Positions 11,139-20,468 of a stretch of 37,155 bases of DNA are shown one piece after another. Every line of letters begins with the position of its first letter. Position 1 is the stretch's first letter. The translations under genes were made by a program, and so were the position numbers. Source of the DNA: Streptomyces griseus subsp. griseus (GTDB lineage: Bacteria; Actinomycetota; Actinomycetes; Streptomycetales; Streptomycetaceae); contig NZ_JOJE01000058.1 in NCBI RefSeq assembly GCF_000720255.1, positions 1-37,155 of the forward strand, given 5' to 3'. The notes under the pieces were generated by a model. That model was not told the origin of the DNA. It worked only from the letters and a program-made list of their open reading frames with translations, and did not search any database.

Positions 11139-12539
11139 TCAGGCCTTCGCCAGCTCCTTCTCGCCGCCCTCGCGCTGCTCGGGCAGCCCGGCGACGTCGT
11201 CGCTCTCGCCCTCGCCGTCGTCGAGCAGGGTCTTCTCGTCGAAGGGCGCCTCACCGGCGAGGACCTGCTGGACGCGGTCCTTGTCGATCTCCTTGGTCCA
11301 GGTGCCGATCAGGACGGTGGCGACCGCGTTGCCCGCGAAGTTGGTGAGGGCGCGGGCCTCGCTCATGAAGCGGTCGATACCGACGATGAGGCCCATGCCG
11401 TCCACCAGGGCGGGCTTGTGCGACTGCAGACCGCCGGCCAGCGTCGCCATGCCGGCGCCGGTGACACCGGCCGCGCCCTTGGAGGCGACGAACAGGAAGA
11501 GCAGCAGCGGGATCTGCTCGCCGATCGCCATCGGGGTGCCCATGGCGTCGGCGATGAACAGGGACGCCATGGTCATGTAGATCATGGTGCCGTCGAGGTT
11601 GAAGGAGTAGCCGGTCGGGACGGTGATGCCGACCACCGGCTTGCTGACGCCCAGGTGCTCCATCTTCGCGATGAGGCGCGGCAGCGCCGACTCGGAGGAG
11701 GAGGTGGACAGGATCAGCAGGAACTCACGGCCCAGGTACTTGAAGAGCGTGAAGATGTTCAGGCCCGCGACGACCCGCAGCAGCGCGCCGAGCACGATGA
11801 AGACGAACAGGAAACAGGTGACGTAGAAGCCGAACATCAGCACGGCGAGGCTCTTCAGCGCGTCCACACCGGCCGAGCCGACGACCGCGGCCATGGCACC
11901 GAAGGCGCCGATCGGGGCGGCCCACATGACCATCCCCAGGATGCGGAAGACGAGCCGCTGGATGTGCTCGATGCCACGCAGGACCGGCTGACCGGCCGAG
12001 CCCATCGCCTGGAGCGCGAAGCCGGCGAGCAGGGCGATCAGCAGGGTCTGCAGGACCGACTCGTTGGTGAAGGCGGACACGATCGTGGTCGGGATGATGC
12101 CGAGCAGGAACTCGGTGGTGTCCTTGGCCTCCGCCGACACCTGCGCCTGACCGGTCTCCTTGACCGCGTCGGTGATCGCGAGGCCGGTGCCCGGCTCCAG
12201 GATGTTGCCGACGACGAGACCGATGCCCAGCGCCACCAGCGACATGACCATGAAGTAGCCCAGGGCGATACCGCCCACGGCGCCGACCTTCGCGGCCTTC
12301 CGTACCGAACCGATACCGAGCACGATGGTGCAGAAGATGATCGGAGAGATCATCATCTTGATCAGGTTCACAAAACCGGTGCCGATGGGCTTCAGCTCGA
12401 CGGCGAAGTCGGGCGCGATGAGACCCACCGCGATACCGATGGCCACCGCGACGATCACCGCGATGTAGAGATAGTGCGTGCGGTCCCGCTTGGCGGCGGG
12501 TGCGGCAGGTGCCGTTGGGGAGTTGCTGGCGGCGGCCAC
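11139..12539 (-). CDS. dctA: Cation:C4-dicarboxylate symporter (DctA/GltP type)
   Basis: Inner-membrane importer of succinate, fumarate or malate (or glutamate/aspartate) with protons or sodium, of the SLC1 fold. Of 466 aa, the body from THYLYIAVIVAVAIGIAVG onward has about eight membrane segments, the serine-rich re-entrant loop STSSSESALPRL and the binding motif GYSFNLDGT. The C-terminus is charged. The frame is open to 12656, but the GTG at 12539 is chosen because AAGGAGGG lies just upstream at 12545-12552; an ATG at 12569 lacks a good ribosome site. It diverges from a CitA/DcuS-type kinase gene, whose system probably induces it. Substrate choice between dicarboxylate and amino acid is uncertain. 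Confidence 0.88.
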   Translation of the reverse strand: MAAASNSPTAPAAPAAKRDRTHYLYIAVIVAVAIGIAVGLIAPDFAVELKPIGTGFVNLIKMMISPIIFCTIVLGIGSVRKAAKVGAVGGIALGYFMVMSLVALGIGLVVGNILEPGTGLAITDAVKETGQAQVSAEAKDTTEFLLGIIPTTIVSAFTNESVLQTLLIALLAGFALQAMGSAGQPVLRGIEHIQRLVFRILGMVMWAAPIGAFGAMAAVVGSAGVDALKSLAVLMFGFYVTCFLFVFIVLGALLRVVAGLNIFTLFKYLGREFLLILSTSSSESALPRLIAKMEHLGVSKPVVGITVPTGYSFNLDGTMIYMTMASLFIADAMGTPMAIGEQIPLLLFLFVASKGAAGVTGAGMATLAGGLQSHKPALVDGMGLIVGIDRFMSEARALTNFAGNAVATVLIGTWTKEIDKDRVQQVLAGEAPFDEKTLLDDGEGESDDVAGLPEQREGGEKELAKA

Positions 12540-12615
12540 GGTTGCCCTCCTTGACGTCTTCGTCGGCATCACCGGCGTGCGGCTCACGTCCGGATGGGTG
12601 TGGGGGTTAGCGGAG

Positions 12616-12644
12616 ACTATTCCGGGCCCTGTGAGCGCGGTCAC
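12616..12644 (-). promoter_or_regulatory. Possible promoter of the symporter gene
   Basis: Read on the minus strand: GTGACC (12639-12644), 17 bp, AATAGT (12616-12621). A moderate match that would give a start near 12609 and a leader of about 70 nt. It lies in the 152-bp divergent gap shared with the sensor kinase gene. Confidence 0.3.
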
Positions 12645-12691
12645 CCTTCCGTTCATTTAGTTCACAATCGGCCAAGAGGCAGACTGACGAC

Positions 12692-14407
12692 ATGCGTATC
12701 CCCGTCCCGAGACCCCGGAGCCTGGCAGGGCAGCTCTTCGCCATGCAGGCGGTGCTGATCGCCGTCGTCGTGGCCGGATACGCACTGTTCACGTACGTCA
12801 GCAACGCCCGCCAAGCCGAGGACGCGGCGACCAGCCAGGCCATGGCGGTGGCGCACTCGGTCGCCGACGCGCCCTCCGTCCAGTCGGCGATCCACGACCC
12901 CGACCCCTCCGCCGCGCTCCAGCCGTACGCGCTGCGGATCATGCACGACACCCGGGTCGACTTCGTCACGATCATGAACCCGCAGGGCATCCGCTGGACC
13001 CACCCCGACGAGGACGAGATAGGGCAGCGCTTCCGCGGCAACACGGCCCCGGCGCTCAAGGGCGAGGCGTTCAGCGAGACGTACACCGGCACCCTCGGCC
13101 CGTCGGTCCGCGCGGTGGTCCCCATCGAGGACGGCGACAAGCGGATCATCGGGCTGGTGAGCGCCGGCATCAAGGTCGAGGCGATCAGCGAGCGGGTGCG
13201 CGGCCAGGTGACGGCCCTGTTCGCCGTCGCGGCGGGCGCGCTGGTGCTCGGCGCCGTCGGCACGTACGTCGTCAACGCCCGGCTGCGCCGCCACACCCAC
13301 GGCATGAACGCGGCCGAGCTCAGCCGCATGCGCGACTACCACGAGGCCGCACTGCACGCCGTACGCGAGGGGCTGCTCATGCTCGACGGACAGTTCCGGG
13401 TGGCGCTCATCAACGACGGCGGGCGGGAGTTGCTGGGCGTGCCCGGGGACGTGGTGGGCAGGTCCGTGGCGGAGCTCGGGCTCCCCGCGCCGCTGACGGG
13501 GGCGCTGCTGGCGTCGGAGCCGCGCGTGGACGAGGTGCACCTGACGTCGTCACGGGTCCTGGTGGTGAACACCTCGCCCGTGTCGGGGGGCGAGCGGCGG
13601 GGAACGGTCGTGACGCTGCGGGACGTGACCGAACTCCAGTCGCTGATGGGCGAGCTGGACTCCGAGCGGGGCTTCACACAGGCGTTGCGGTCACAGGCGC
13701 ACGAGGCGGCCAACCGGCTGCACACCGTGGTCTCCCTGATCGAGCTGGACCGCGCCGAGGAGGCCGTGGAGTTCGCCACGGCCGAGCTGGAGCTGGCCCA
13801 GGCCCTCACCGACCAGGTGGTGGCGGCGGTGAGCGAGCCGGTGCTCGCGGCCCTGCTGCTCGGCAAGACGGCCCAGGCCAACGAACGGGGCGTGGAACTG
13901 GTGGTGTCGGAGGACAGCGGCCTGGACGACGGGCTGCTGCCGGAGCCCCTGCCCGCCCGCGACCTGGTGACGATCCTCGGCAACTTGATCGACAACGCGG
14001 TCGACGCCGCCCAGGGCAGCCTGCGGGCCCGGGTGACGGTGACGGCGCGCACCGAGGGTGCCGAACTGCTGCTGCGGGTGTCGGACACGGGGGCGGGCGT
14101 CGATCCCGCCCACGCCTCGCAGGTCTTCGAGCGCGGCTTCTCCACGAAGCCGGCCGGGCCCGGCGGCCGGGGCCTGGGCCTGGCCCTGGTGCGGCAGGCC
14201 GTGCACCGGCACGAGGGTGCCCTGGCGGTCACGGAGGCGGACGGCGGGGGCGCGGAGTTCGAGGTACGCCTGCCGCTCGCAAGCGCGGCCCCTCCCCCGG
14301 CCTCCGAACCTCCCCAAGCCCTCGGGTCTCCCCGCGGAACCGCCTCCGAGGGCGGCTCTCCAGAAGGCACCGCCTCCGCGAGAGCCGCCTCCGGAGGTGC
14401 GGTGTGA
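12692..14407 (+). CDS. CitA/DcuS-type membrane sensor histidine kinase
   Basis: Senses extracellular carboxylates and phosphorylates the response regulator encoded next. The 571 aa comprise TM1 about 14-35, an extracytoplasmic Cache/PDC sensor (about 40-170, with VDFVTIMNPQGIRWTHP and IIGLVSAGI), TM2 about 173-194, a PAS domain (about 215-315, ending GTVVTLRDVTEL), a dimerisation helix with phospho-acceptor His337 in SQAHEAANRLHT, and an ATPase domain (N-box ILGNLIDNAVDAA, G1 SDTGAGV, G2 GRGLGLALV). A Pro/Ala/Gly-rich tail of about 45 residues follows. The ATG at 12692 has GAGG upstream. The stop overlaps the regulator start as GTGA. Divergence from the symporter supports a role in dicarboxylate uptake control. 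Confidence 0.92.
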   Translation: MRIPVPRPRSLAGQLFAMQAVLIAVVVAGYALFTYVSNARQAEDAATSQAMAVAHSVADAPSVQSAIHDPDPSAALQPYALRIMHDTRVDFVTIMNPQGIRWTHPDEDEIGQRFRGNTAPALKGEAFSETYTGTLGPSVRAVVPIEDGDKRIIGLVSAGIKVEAISERVRGQVTALFAVAAGALVLGAVGTYVVNARLRRHTHGMNAAELSRMRDYHEAALHAVREGLLMLDGQFRVALINDGGRELLGVPGDVVGRSVAELGLPAPLTGALLASEPRVDEVHLTSSRVLVVNTSPVSGGERRGTVVTLRDVTELQSLMGELDSERGFTQALRSQAHEAANRLHTVVSLIELDRAEEAVEFATAELELAQALTDQVVAAVSEPVLAALLLGKTAQANERGVELVVSEDSGLDDGLLPEPLPARDLVTILGNLIDNAVDAAQGSLRARVTVTARTEGAELLLRVSDTGAGVDPAHASQVFERGFSTKPAGPGGRGLGLALVRQAVHRHEGALAVTEADGGGAEFEVRLPLASAAPPPASEPPQALGSPRGTASEGGSPEGTASARAASGGAV

Positions 14408-15099
14408 GTACGGACGAGCAGCCCATCCGTGTTCTGGTGGTGGAGGACGACCCCGTCGCGGCGGACGCGCACGTCCTGTACGTGAGCCGGGTTCCCGGTT
14501 TCGTCGCCGTCGGCAAGGCCCACAGCGGCGCCGAGGCCCGGCGGATGCTCGACCGTACGGCGGTCGACCTGCTCCTCCTCGACCTGCACCTGCCCGACGT
14601 GCACGGCCTGCAACTGGCCCGCACCCTGCGGGCGGCCGGCTACCACGCGGACGTCATCGCGGTGACCTCCGCGCGGGACCTCACGGTCGTCCGCGAGGGC
14701 GTCTCCCTCGGTGTCGTCCAGTACGTGCTGAAGCCGTTCACCTTCGCCACCCTGCGCGACCGTCTGGTGCGCTACGCGGAGTTCCGGGGAGCCGCGGGAG
14801 AGGCCAGCGGTCAGGACGAGGTGGACCGCGCCCTGGCGGCGCTGCGGGCCCCCGGCCCGGCCGCTCTGCCGAAGGGCCTGAGCGCCCCGACACTGGAACG
14901 GGTCACCGTCGCCCTGCGCGAGGCCGAGGAGGGCCTCACCGCGGCCGGCGTCGCCGAGGCCGTGGGCATTTCCCGGATCACGGCCCGCCGGTACCTGGAG
15001 CACCTGGTGGAGGGCGGAAGAGCCGAGCGGAAGCCGTTGTACGGGCAGGTGGGACGGCCGGAGCTGGTGTACCGGTGGGTACCGGACCGACGCAAGTGA
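14404..15099 (+). CDS. CitB/DcuR-type response regulator
   Basis: DNA-binding partner of the upstream kinase, 231 aa. The receiver domain (about 8-125) has acidic pair EDD, phospho-acceptor Asp60 in LLLLDLHLPD, the switch Thr/Ser near VTSA, and Lys110 in YVLKPF. The C-terminal part (about 165-230) contains a winged helix, TAAGVAEAVGISRITARRYLEHLVEGGRAER, as in CitB/DcuR regulators. The GTG at 14404 overlaps the kinase stop by 4 bp and follows GGAGGTG, so the two are translationally coupled. The probable target is the divergent symporter promoter. It converges with a membrane-protein gene 6 bp downstream. Confidence 0.92.
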   Translation: MSTDEQPIRVLVVEDDPVAADAHVLYVSRVPGFVAVGKAHSGAEARRMLDRTAVDLLLLDLHLPDVHGLQLARTLRAAGYHADVIAVTSARDLTVVREGVSLGVVQYVLKPFTFATLRDRLVRYAEFRGAAGEASGQDEVDRALAALRAPGPAALPKGLSAPTLERVTVALREAEEGLTAAGVAEAVGISRITARRYLEHLVEGGRAERKPLYGQVGRPELVYRWVPDRRK

Positions 15100-15105
15100 G
15101 GAGCG

Positions 15106-15660
15106 TCAGCGGGGAGCGCGCGCAGGTTTCGTGTACAGCACGACCTGTACACCGAGCCCCGCCACGGCAAGCGCCTCCAGCAGCGACAGTGCGATGAGCA
15201 ACCCGCCCGCGTCCCCGCCGGCCCAGAAGACGGCCAGCGCCGCCAGCGGTACCCCGCAGAAGGCCGTCAGGTCGACCACGGTCTGGATCGCCTTGCGGGA
15301 ACGGCGGCGGGTGTCGCCGCGGTGGTACGCCTCCCATCCGAAGGTCGTGAAGCCGCCCGCGGGCGCGACGAGTTCGGCCAGCCTGGGGCCCAGATCGACC
15401 CGCACGTAGTACCCGATCGCCGAGATCTTCTCGTCGTTGACGAGGTAGGTCCACCCGAGGACGACGCACACCGGCGGCAGCGCGAGCAGCATCGACGGCT
15501 GCTTGGCCTGGGCCGCGGCCGCGATGACGGCGGCGACGACCGCGAGGGTGACGTACAGCAGGTTGTCGCGGAAGCCGATCCGCGCCTTCTGCTCGTCCTT
15601 GACGCTCTGGTACTCGGCGAGCAGCAACTGCCCGACGCCGAGGTCCTCCCGCTCCGCCAC
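15106..15660 (-). CDS. Membrane protein of unknown function
   Basis: A 184-aa protein that I do not recognise. It has a soluble N-terminus (GQLLLAEYQSVKDEQKARIGFRDN) and four likely membrane segments: LLYVTLAVVAAVIAAAA, MLLALPPVCVVLGWTYLV, TAFCGVPLAALAVFWAG, and LIALSLLEALAVAGLGVQVVL. A charged stretch of about 60 residues separates the second and third segments. The start is placed at GTG 15660, which follows GGGGAGGGGACGGGC at good spacing; the frame is open to a GTG at 15738 that would add 26 residues but lies too close to its GGGAGG. It is downstream of pfkA on the same strand with a 95-bp gap, so read-through is possible. Confidence 0.65.
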   Translation of the reverse strand: MAEREDLGVGQLLLAEYQSVKDEQKARIGFRDNLLYVTLAVVAAVIAAAAQAKQPSMLLALPPVCVVLGWTYLVNDEKISAIGYYVRVDLGPRLAELVAPAGGFTTFGWEAYHRGDTRRRSRKAIQTVVDLTAFCGVPLAALAVFWAGGDAGGLLIALSLLEALAVAGLGVQVVLYTKPARAPR

Positions 15661-15755
15661 GCCCGTCCCCTCCCCCGCTGCCGACGGCACTTGGTCGTCG
15701 CCGACTTGTTCAGTACCGCAAAGGGGTGCCGGAGACACCTCCCGCGAGGCGTGCT

Positions 15756-16781
15756 CTAGAAGACCGACTCCGCCTCGTCCATGCGGTCCTTGGGGACCGT
15801 CTTGAGTTCGGTCACCGCCTGCGCGAGCGGCACCATCACGATGTCGGTCCCGCGCAGCGCGGTCATCCGGCCGAACTCACCCCGGTGCGCGGCCTCCACC
15901 GCGTGCCAGCCGAAGCGGGTCGCGAGGACGCGGTCGTACGCGGTCGGTACGCCACCGCGCTGGACGTGGCCGAGGATGACCGGCTTGGCCTCCTTGCCGA
16001 GCCGCCGCTCCAGCTCGTACGCGAGGGCGGTGCCGATGCCCTGGAAGCGCTCGTGGCCGAACTGGTCGATGTCGCCCTTGGCGTAGTCCATGGTGCCGTC
16101 GGAGGGGTGGGCGCCCTCGGCCACGCAGATCACCGCGAACTTCTTGCCGCGGGAGAAGCGTTCCTCGACCAGCTTGACCAGGTCCGCCGGGTCGAAGGGG
16201 CGTTCGGGGAGGCAGATGCCGTGGGCGCCGGCCGCCATGCCGGACTCCAGCGCGATCCAGCCCGCGTGCCGGCCCATGACCTCGACGACCATCACTCGTT
16301 GGTGGGACTCGGCAGTCGTCTTCAGGCGGTCCATCGCCTCCGTGGCGACGCCGACGGCGGTGTCGAAACCGAAGGTGCGGTCCGTGGAGGAGATGTCGTT
16401 GTCGATCGTCTTGGGGACACCGACCACCGGCAGACCCGCGTCGCTCAGCATGCGCGCGGCGGTCAGCGTGCCCTCGCCGCCGATGGGGATCAGGGCGTCG
16501 ATGCCGAAGTCGTGGACGATGTCGGAGGCGCTTTCGCAGGCCTCGCGCAACCGGTCGCGCTCCAGGCGGGAGGAGCCGAGGATGGTGCCGCCGCGGGCCA
16601 GGATGCCGCTGACCGAGTCCAGGTCGAGGCCGCGGTAGTGGCCGTCCAGCAGGCCCGCGTAGCCGTCTTCGAAGCCGATGACCTCGTCGCCGTAGTTGTC
16701 GACGGCGCGGTGCACGACCGACCGGATCACGGCGTTCAGGCCGGGGCAGTCGCCGCCTGCGGTGAGAACTCCGATACGCAT
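15756..16781 (-). CDS. pfkA: 6-phosphofructokinase
   Basis: Phosphorylates fructose 6-phosphate at the committed step of glycolysis. The product is 341 aa, the size of actinobacterial PfkA. Motifs: LTAGGDCPGLNAVIR (phosphoryl donor site), IPIGGEGT with Gly104, VPKTIDNDI with Lys124 and catalytic Asp127, MGRHAGWIALESG, and VILGHVQRGG. Gly104 with Lys124 is the combination known in ATP-using actinobacterial enzymes, so ATP rather than pyrophosphate is the expected donor; this is inference from family knowledge. The ATG at 16781 follows AGGAGA; ten in-frame upstream codons are left out. It diverges from pta-ackA across a 244-bp gap. Confidence 0.95.
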   Translation of the reverse strand: MRIGVLTAGGDCPGLNAVIRSVVHRAVDNYGDEVIGFEDGYAGLLDGHYRGLDLDSVSGILARGGTILGSSRLERDRLREACESASDIVHDFGIDALIPIGGEGTLTAARMLSDAGLPVVGVPKTIDNDISSTDRTFGFDTAVGVATEAMDRLKTTAESHQRVMVVEVMGRHAGWIALESGMAAGAHGICLPERPFDPADLVKLVEERFSRGKKFAVICVAEGAHPSDGTMDYAKGDIDQFGHERFQGIGTALAYELERRLGKEAKPVILGHVQRGGVPTAYDRVLATRFGWHAVEAAHRGEFGRMTALRGTDIVMVPLAQAVTELKTVPKDRMDEAESVF

Positions 16782-17025
16782 CGTGCTGTGTCTCCTGCTC
16801 GCTGTTGACACCGGTGAGCCAGGTCCGATTGTTTCATGCTCTCGAGACCCATGTGGCTTTCGTCCAGCCTGCGGGCACTCCCCTCTCCCTTCACCGCTGG
16901 TCCGCGCGCCCTAGCCATCGCCAGGGGTATTGTCAAGAGGGTTCTGCTCACCTCGGTGGGCGATTTTTGTACACCCATTTCTTGGTACACACGGACGAAT
17001 CACTCAGACGAAACGGAGATCCCGC

Positions 17026-19140
17026 GTGACGCGCAGCGTGTACGTGACCGGTATCGACCGCGGCGACGGTCGCCAGGTCGTCGAGCTGGGGGTCATGGAA
17101 CTCCTGACCCGGCAGGTCGACCGGGTCGGGGTCTTCCGCCCCCTCGTCCACGACGGTCCCGACCGCCTCTTCGAGCTGCTGCGGGCCCGCTACCGGCTGT
17201 CCCAGGACCCGGCGACCGTGTACGGCATGGACTACCCCGAGGCGTCCGCCCTCCAGGCCGAGAGCGGCACGGACGAGCTGGTCTCGACCCTCGTCGACCG
17301 GTTCCACGCCGTCGCCCGGGACTACGACGTCGTCCTCGTCCTCGGTACCGACTTCGCCGACACCCAGCTCCCGGACGAGCTCTCCCTCAACGCCCGCCTC
17401 GCCAACGAGTTCGGCGCGTCAGTGATCGCGGTGGTGGGCGGACGCAAGCAGACCGCCGAGTCCGTGCTCGCCGAGACCCGCAACGCCTACCGGGCGTACG
17501 AGGGGCTGGGCTGTGACGTCCTGGCCATGATCGCCAACCGGGTGGCCCCCGACGACCGGGAGGGGATATCCGAGGGGCTCGGCTCGCGGCTGCCCGTGCC
17601 GTGCTACGTCCTCCCCGACGACGCGGCCCTCTCCGCGCCCACCGTCGCCCAGATCACCCACGCGCTCGGCGCGAAGGTCCTGCTCGGCGACGACTCGGGG
17701 CTGGCCCGGGACGCGCTGGACTTCGTCTTCGGCGGGGCCATGCTGCCGAACTTCCTGGGCGCCCTGACTCCGGGCTGTCTGGTCGTCACCCCGGGCGACC
17801 GCGCCGACCTGGTGGTGGGTTCGCTCGCCGCGCACAGCGCCGGCACCCCGCCGATCGCCGGTGTGCTGCTCACCCTGGACGAGGTGCCCGGCGACGACGT
17901 GCTCACCCTGGCCGCCCGGCTCGCCCCGGGCACCCCGGTGATCTCGGTGCCCGGCACCAGCTTCCCCACCGCCGCGGAACTCTTCTCCCTGGAGGGGAAG
18001 TTGAACGCGGCCACCCCGCGCAAGGCGGAGCGGGCACTCGGCCTCTTCGAGCGGTACGTCGACACCGGCGACCTCAACAACCGCGTCTCCGCACCCAGCA
18101 ACGACCGCCTCACGCCGATGATGTTCGAGCACAAGCTGATCGAGCGGGCCCGTTCCCAGCGGCGCCGGGTGGTCCTGCCGGAGGGCACCGAGGAGCGAGT
18201 GCTGCACGCGGCCGAGGTGCTGCTGCGGCGCGGGGTGTGCGACCTGACCCTGCTCGGCCCGGTCGACCGGATCCGCAAGAAGGCCGCCGACCTCGGCATC
18301 GACCTCGGCGACTCGCAGCTGATCGACCCGGCCACCAGTGAGCTGCGCGACTCCTTCGCCGAGCAGTACGCCCTGCTGCGCGCCCACCGGGGCGTCACGG
18401 TGGAGCTGGCCTACGACGTCGTCTCGGACGTGAACTACTTCGGCACGCTGATGGTGCAGGAGGGGCTGGCCGACGGCATGGTGTCCGGGTCCGTGCACTC
18501 CACGGCCGCGACCATCCGGCCCGGCTTCGAGATCATCAAGACCAAGCCGGACGCCTCGATCGTGTCGTCCGTGTTCTTCATGTGCCTGGCCGACAAGGTC
18601 CTCGTCTACGGCGACTGCGCGGTCAACCCGGACCCGAACGCCGAGCAGCTCGCCGACATCGCCATTCAGTCGGCGGCGACCGCCGAGCAGTTCGGCGTGG
18701 AGCCGCGGATCGCGATGCTGTCGTACTCGACGGGCACGTCCGGTTCGGGCGCCGACGTCGACAAGGTGCGCGAGGCCACGGAGATCGTCCGCGGGCGGCG
18801 GCCCGACCTGATGATCGAGGGGCCGATCCAGTACGACGCGGCGGTCGAGCCGTCGGTGGCGGCGACCAAGCTGCCGGGCTCGAAGGTGGCCGGACAGGCG
18901 AGCGTGCTGATCTTCCCCGACCTGAACACCGGCAACAACACCTACAAGGCCGTGCAGCGCTCGGCCGGCGCGATCGCCGTCGGCCCGGTGCTCCAGGGGC
19001 TGCGCAAGCCGGTCAACGACCTGTCCCGGGGCGCCCTCGTCCAGGACATCGTCACCACCGTCGCCATCACGGCGATCCAGGCCCAGACCACTTCGCAGAC
19101 CGCGACGCAGACCTCCAGCGAGAAGGCAGCCGCTCAGTGA
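17026..19140 (+). CDS. pta: Phosphate acetyltransferase, long two-domain form
   Basis: Converts acetyl-CoA and phosphate to acetyl phosphate and CoA. The 704 aa match the long form: an N-terminal P-loop-like/DRTGG region (MTRSVYVTGIDRGDGRQVVELG; VVGGRKQTAESVLAETRNAY) and the catalytic PTA_PTB domain from about residue 363 (TPMMFEHKLIERARSQRRRVVLPEGTEERVLHAAE; MVSGSVHSTAATIRPGFEIIKTKP; SYSTGTSGSG; FPDLNTGNNTYKAVQRS). The GTG at 17026 follows CGGAGA; the frame is open to 16930, but those codons lie in the promoter region. Its stop overlaps the ackA start by 4 bp (GTGA), so they form one operon. The 16782-17025 gap holds the divergent promoters shared with pfkA. Confidence 0.95.
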   Translation: MTRSVYVTGIDRGDGRQVVELGVMELLTRQVDRVGVFRPLVHDGPDRLFELLRARYRLSQDPATVYGMDYPEASALQAESGTDELVSTLVDRFHAVARDYDVVLVLGTDFADTQLPDELSLNARLANEFGASVIAVVGGRKQTAESVLAETRNAYRAYEGLGCDVLAMIANRVAPDDREGISEGLGSRLPVPCYVLPDDAALSAPTVAQITHALGAKVLLGDDSGLARDALDFVFGGAMLPNFLGALTPGCLVVTPGDRADLVVGSLAAHSAGTPPIAGVLLTLDEVPGDDVLTLAARLAPGTPVISVPGTSFPTAAELFSLEGKLNAATPRKAERALGLFERYVDTGDLNNRVSAPSNDRLTPMMFEHKLIERARSQRRRVVLPEGTEERVLHAAEVLLRRGVCDLTLLGPVDRIRKKAADLGIDLGDSQLIDPATSELRDSFAEQYALLRAHRGVTVELAYDVVSDVNYFGTLMVQEGLADGMVSGSVHSTAATIRPGFEIIKTKPDASIVSSVFFMCLADKVLVYGDCAVNPDPNAEQLADIAIQSAATAEQFGVEPRIAMLSYSTGTSGSGADVDKVREATEIVRGRRPDLMIEGPIQYDAAVEPSVAATKLPGSKVAGQASVLIFPDLNTGNNTYKAVQRSAGAIAVGPVLQGLRKPVNDLSRGALVQDIVTTVAITAIQAQTTSQTATQTSSEKAAAQ

Positions 19141-20339
19141 CCGCAACCCGTGTCCTCGTCCTCAACTCCGGCTCGTCGTCGGTGAAGTACCAGCTGCTCG
19201 ACATGAGCGACGGCAGCCGGCTGGCGACGGGCCTGGTCGAGCGCATCGGTGAGCAGAGCTCCCGGCTCAAGCACACTCCGCTCGCCACCGGCGAGTCCCG
19301 CGAGTGGAACGGCGCGATCGCCGACCACGAGGCCGCCCTGAAGGCCGTCGCGGAGGAGCTGGCCAAGGACGGGCTCGGCCTGGACTCCCCGGAGTTGGCC
19401 GCGATCGGGCACCGGGTGGTGCACGGCGGGAAGTCCTTCACCGAGCCGACCGTGATCGACGAGCGGGTGCTCGCCGAGATCGAGCGGCTGATCCCGGTGG
19501 CCCCGCTGCACAACCCGGCCAACCTCACCGGCATCCGCACCGCGCAGGGCCTGCGCCCCGACCTGCCGCAGGTCGCCGTCTTCGACACCGCCTTCCACAC
19601 GACGATGCCGGAGGCCGCGGCCCGTTACGCGATCGACGTGCGCACCGCCGACGAACACCGCGTGCGGCGCTACGGCTTCCACGGCACCTCGCACGCGTAC
19701 GTCTCCCGGGCCACGGCGAAGCTGCTGGGCAGGGCGCCCGAGGACGTCAACGTGATCGTGCTGCACCTCGGCAACGGGGCGTCCGCCTCCGCGGTCCGGG
19801 GCGGGAAGTGCGTCGACACCTCCATGGGGCTGACGCCCTTGGAGGGGCTCGTGATGGGTACGCGTTCCGGGGACATGGACCCGGCCGTCATCTTCCATTT
19901 GGCGCGTGTTGGAGGAATGTCCATCGACGAGATCGACACTCTCCTCAACAAGAGGAGCGGACTGATCGGCCTGTGCGGCGACAACGACATGCGGGAGATC
20001 CGGCGCCGGATCGACGAGGGTGACGAAGAGGCCCAATTGGCCTTCGACATCTACATTCACCGGCTGAAGAAGTACATCGGCGCCTATTACGCGGTGCTCG
20101 GCCGGGTCGACGCGGTCGCCTTCACCGCCGGGGTCGGCGAGAACGCGGCGCCGGTGCGGGAGGCCGCCGTGGCGGGCCTGGAGGCACTGGGGCTCGCGGT
20201 GGACGGCGGGCTCAACGCCGTACGGGCCGACGAGCCGCGGCTGATCTCGCCGGCGCACGCGCGCGTGGCGGTCGCCGTGGTGCCGACGGACGAGGAACTG
20301 GAGATCGCGACTCAGACCTACGCGCTGGTCGGGCGGTAA
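19137..20339 (+). CDS. ackA: Acetate kinase
   Basis: Interconverts acetyl phosphate and ADP with acetate and ATP, completing the overflow or assimilation branch started by Pta. It is 400 aa, the standard length. ASKHA-fold landmarks: VLVLNSGSSSVKYQLLD (Asn10), GHRVVHGG, FDTAFHTTMPE, RRYGFHGTSHAYVS, VLHLGNGASASAV, GLTPLEGLVMGTRSGDMDP and FTAGVGENA. The GTG start at 19137 overlaps the pta stop as GTGA with GAAGG about 11 bp upstream, indicating translational coupling. A GCCGTGT-based hairpin (20353-20381) lies just after the stop, and pyk follows with its own promoter region. Confidence 0.96.
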   Translation: MTATRVLVLNSGSSSVKYQLLDMSDGSRLATGLVERIGEQSSRLKHTPLATGESREWNGAIADHEAALKAVAEELAKDGLGLDSPELAAIGHRVVHGGKSFTEPTVIDERVLAEIERLIPVAPLHNPANLTGIRTAQGLRPDLPQVAVFDTAFHTTMPEAAARYAIDVRTADEHRVRRYGFHGTSHAYVSRATAKLLGRAPEDVNVIVLHLGNGASASAVRGGKCVDTSMGLTPLEGLVMGTRSGDMDPAVIFHLARVGGMSIDEIDTLLNKRSGLIGLCGDNDMREIRRRIDEGDEEAQLAFDIYIHRLKKYIGAYYAVLGRVDAVAFTAGVGENAAPVREAAVAGLEALGLAVDGGLNAVRADEPRLISPAHARVAVAVVPTDEELEIATQTYALVGR

Positions 20340-20352
20340 CAATTGCGCCTCC

Positions 20353-20381
20353 GCCGTGTTGCCGACTGAGCAATACACGGC
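20353..20381 (+). terminator. Hairpin downstream of ackA
   Basis: GCCGTGT and its complement ACACGGC, with additional inner TGC/GCA pairing across a small bulge, 14 bp after the ackA stop codon. It separates the pta-ackA operon from pyk. There is no T-tract. Confidence 0.4.
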
Positions 20382-20415
20382 AGTAACACGACTGAGCACA
20401 GAGCCGCCCATTTGT

Positions 20416-20436
20416 ATATTCCGCCAGACGGAATAT
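20416..20436. promoter_or_regulatory. AT-rich palindrome in the pyk promoter
   Basis: ATATTCCG (20416-20423), 5 bp, CGGAATAT (20429-20436). It lies immediately upstream of a TAGGAT -10-like box at 20457-20462, which is only 6 bp before the pyk ATG, implying a leaderless mRNA. Its position fits an operator at or near the -35 region. The regulator is unknown. Confidence 0.5.
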
Positions 20437-20468
20437 TCCTTAGCGAAACAAACCGATAGGATCGCCCC

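Noticed and set aside
16969..16990. GTACAC direct repeat in front of pta
   Set aside because: Two six-base copies 16 bp apart are too short to be convincing as an operator without comparative data.
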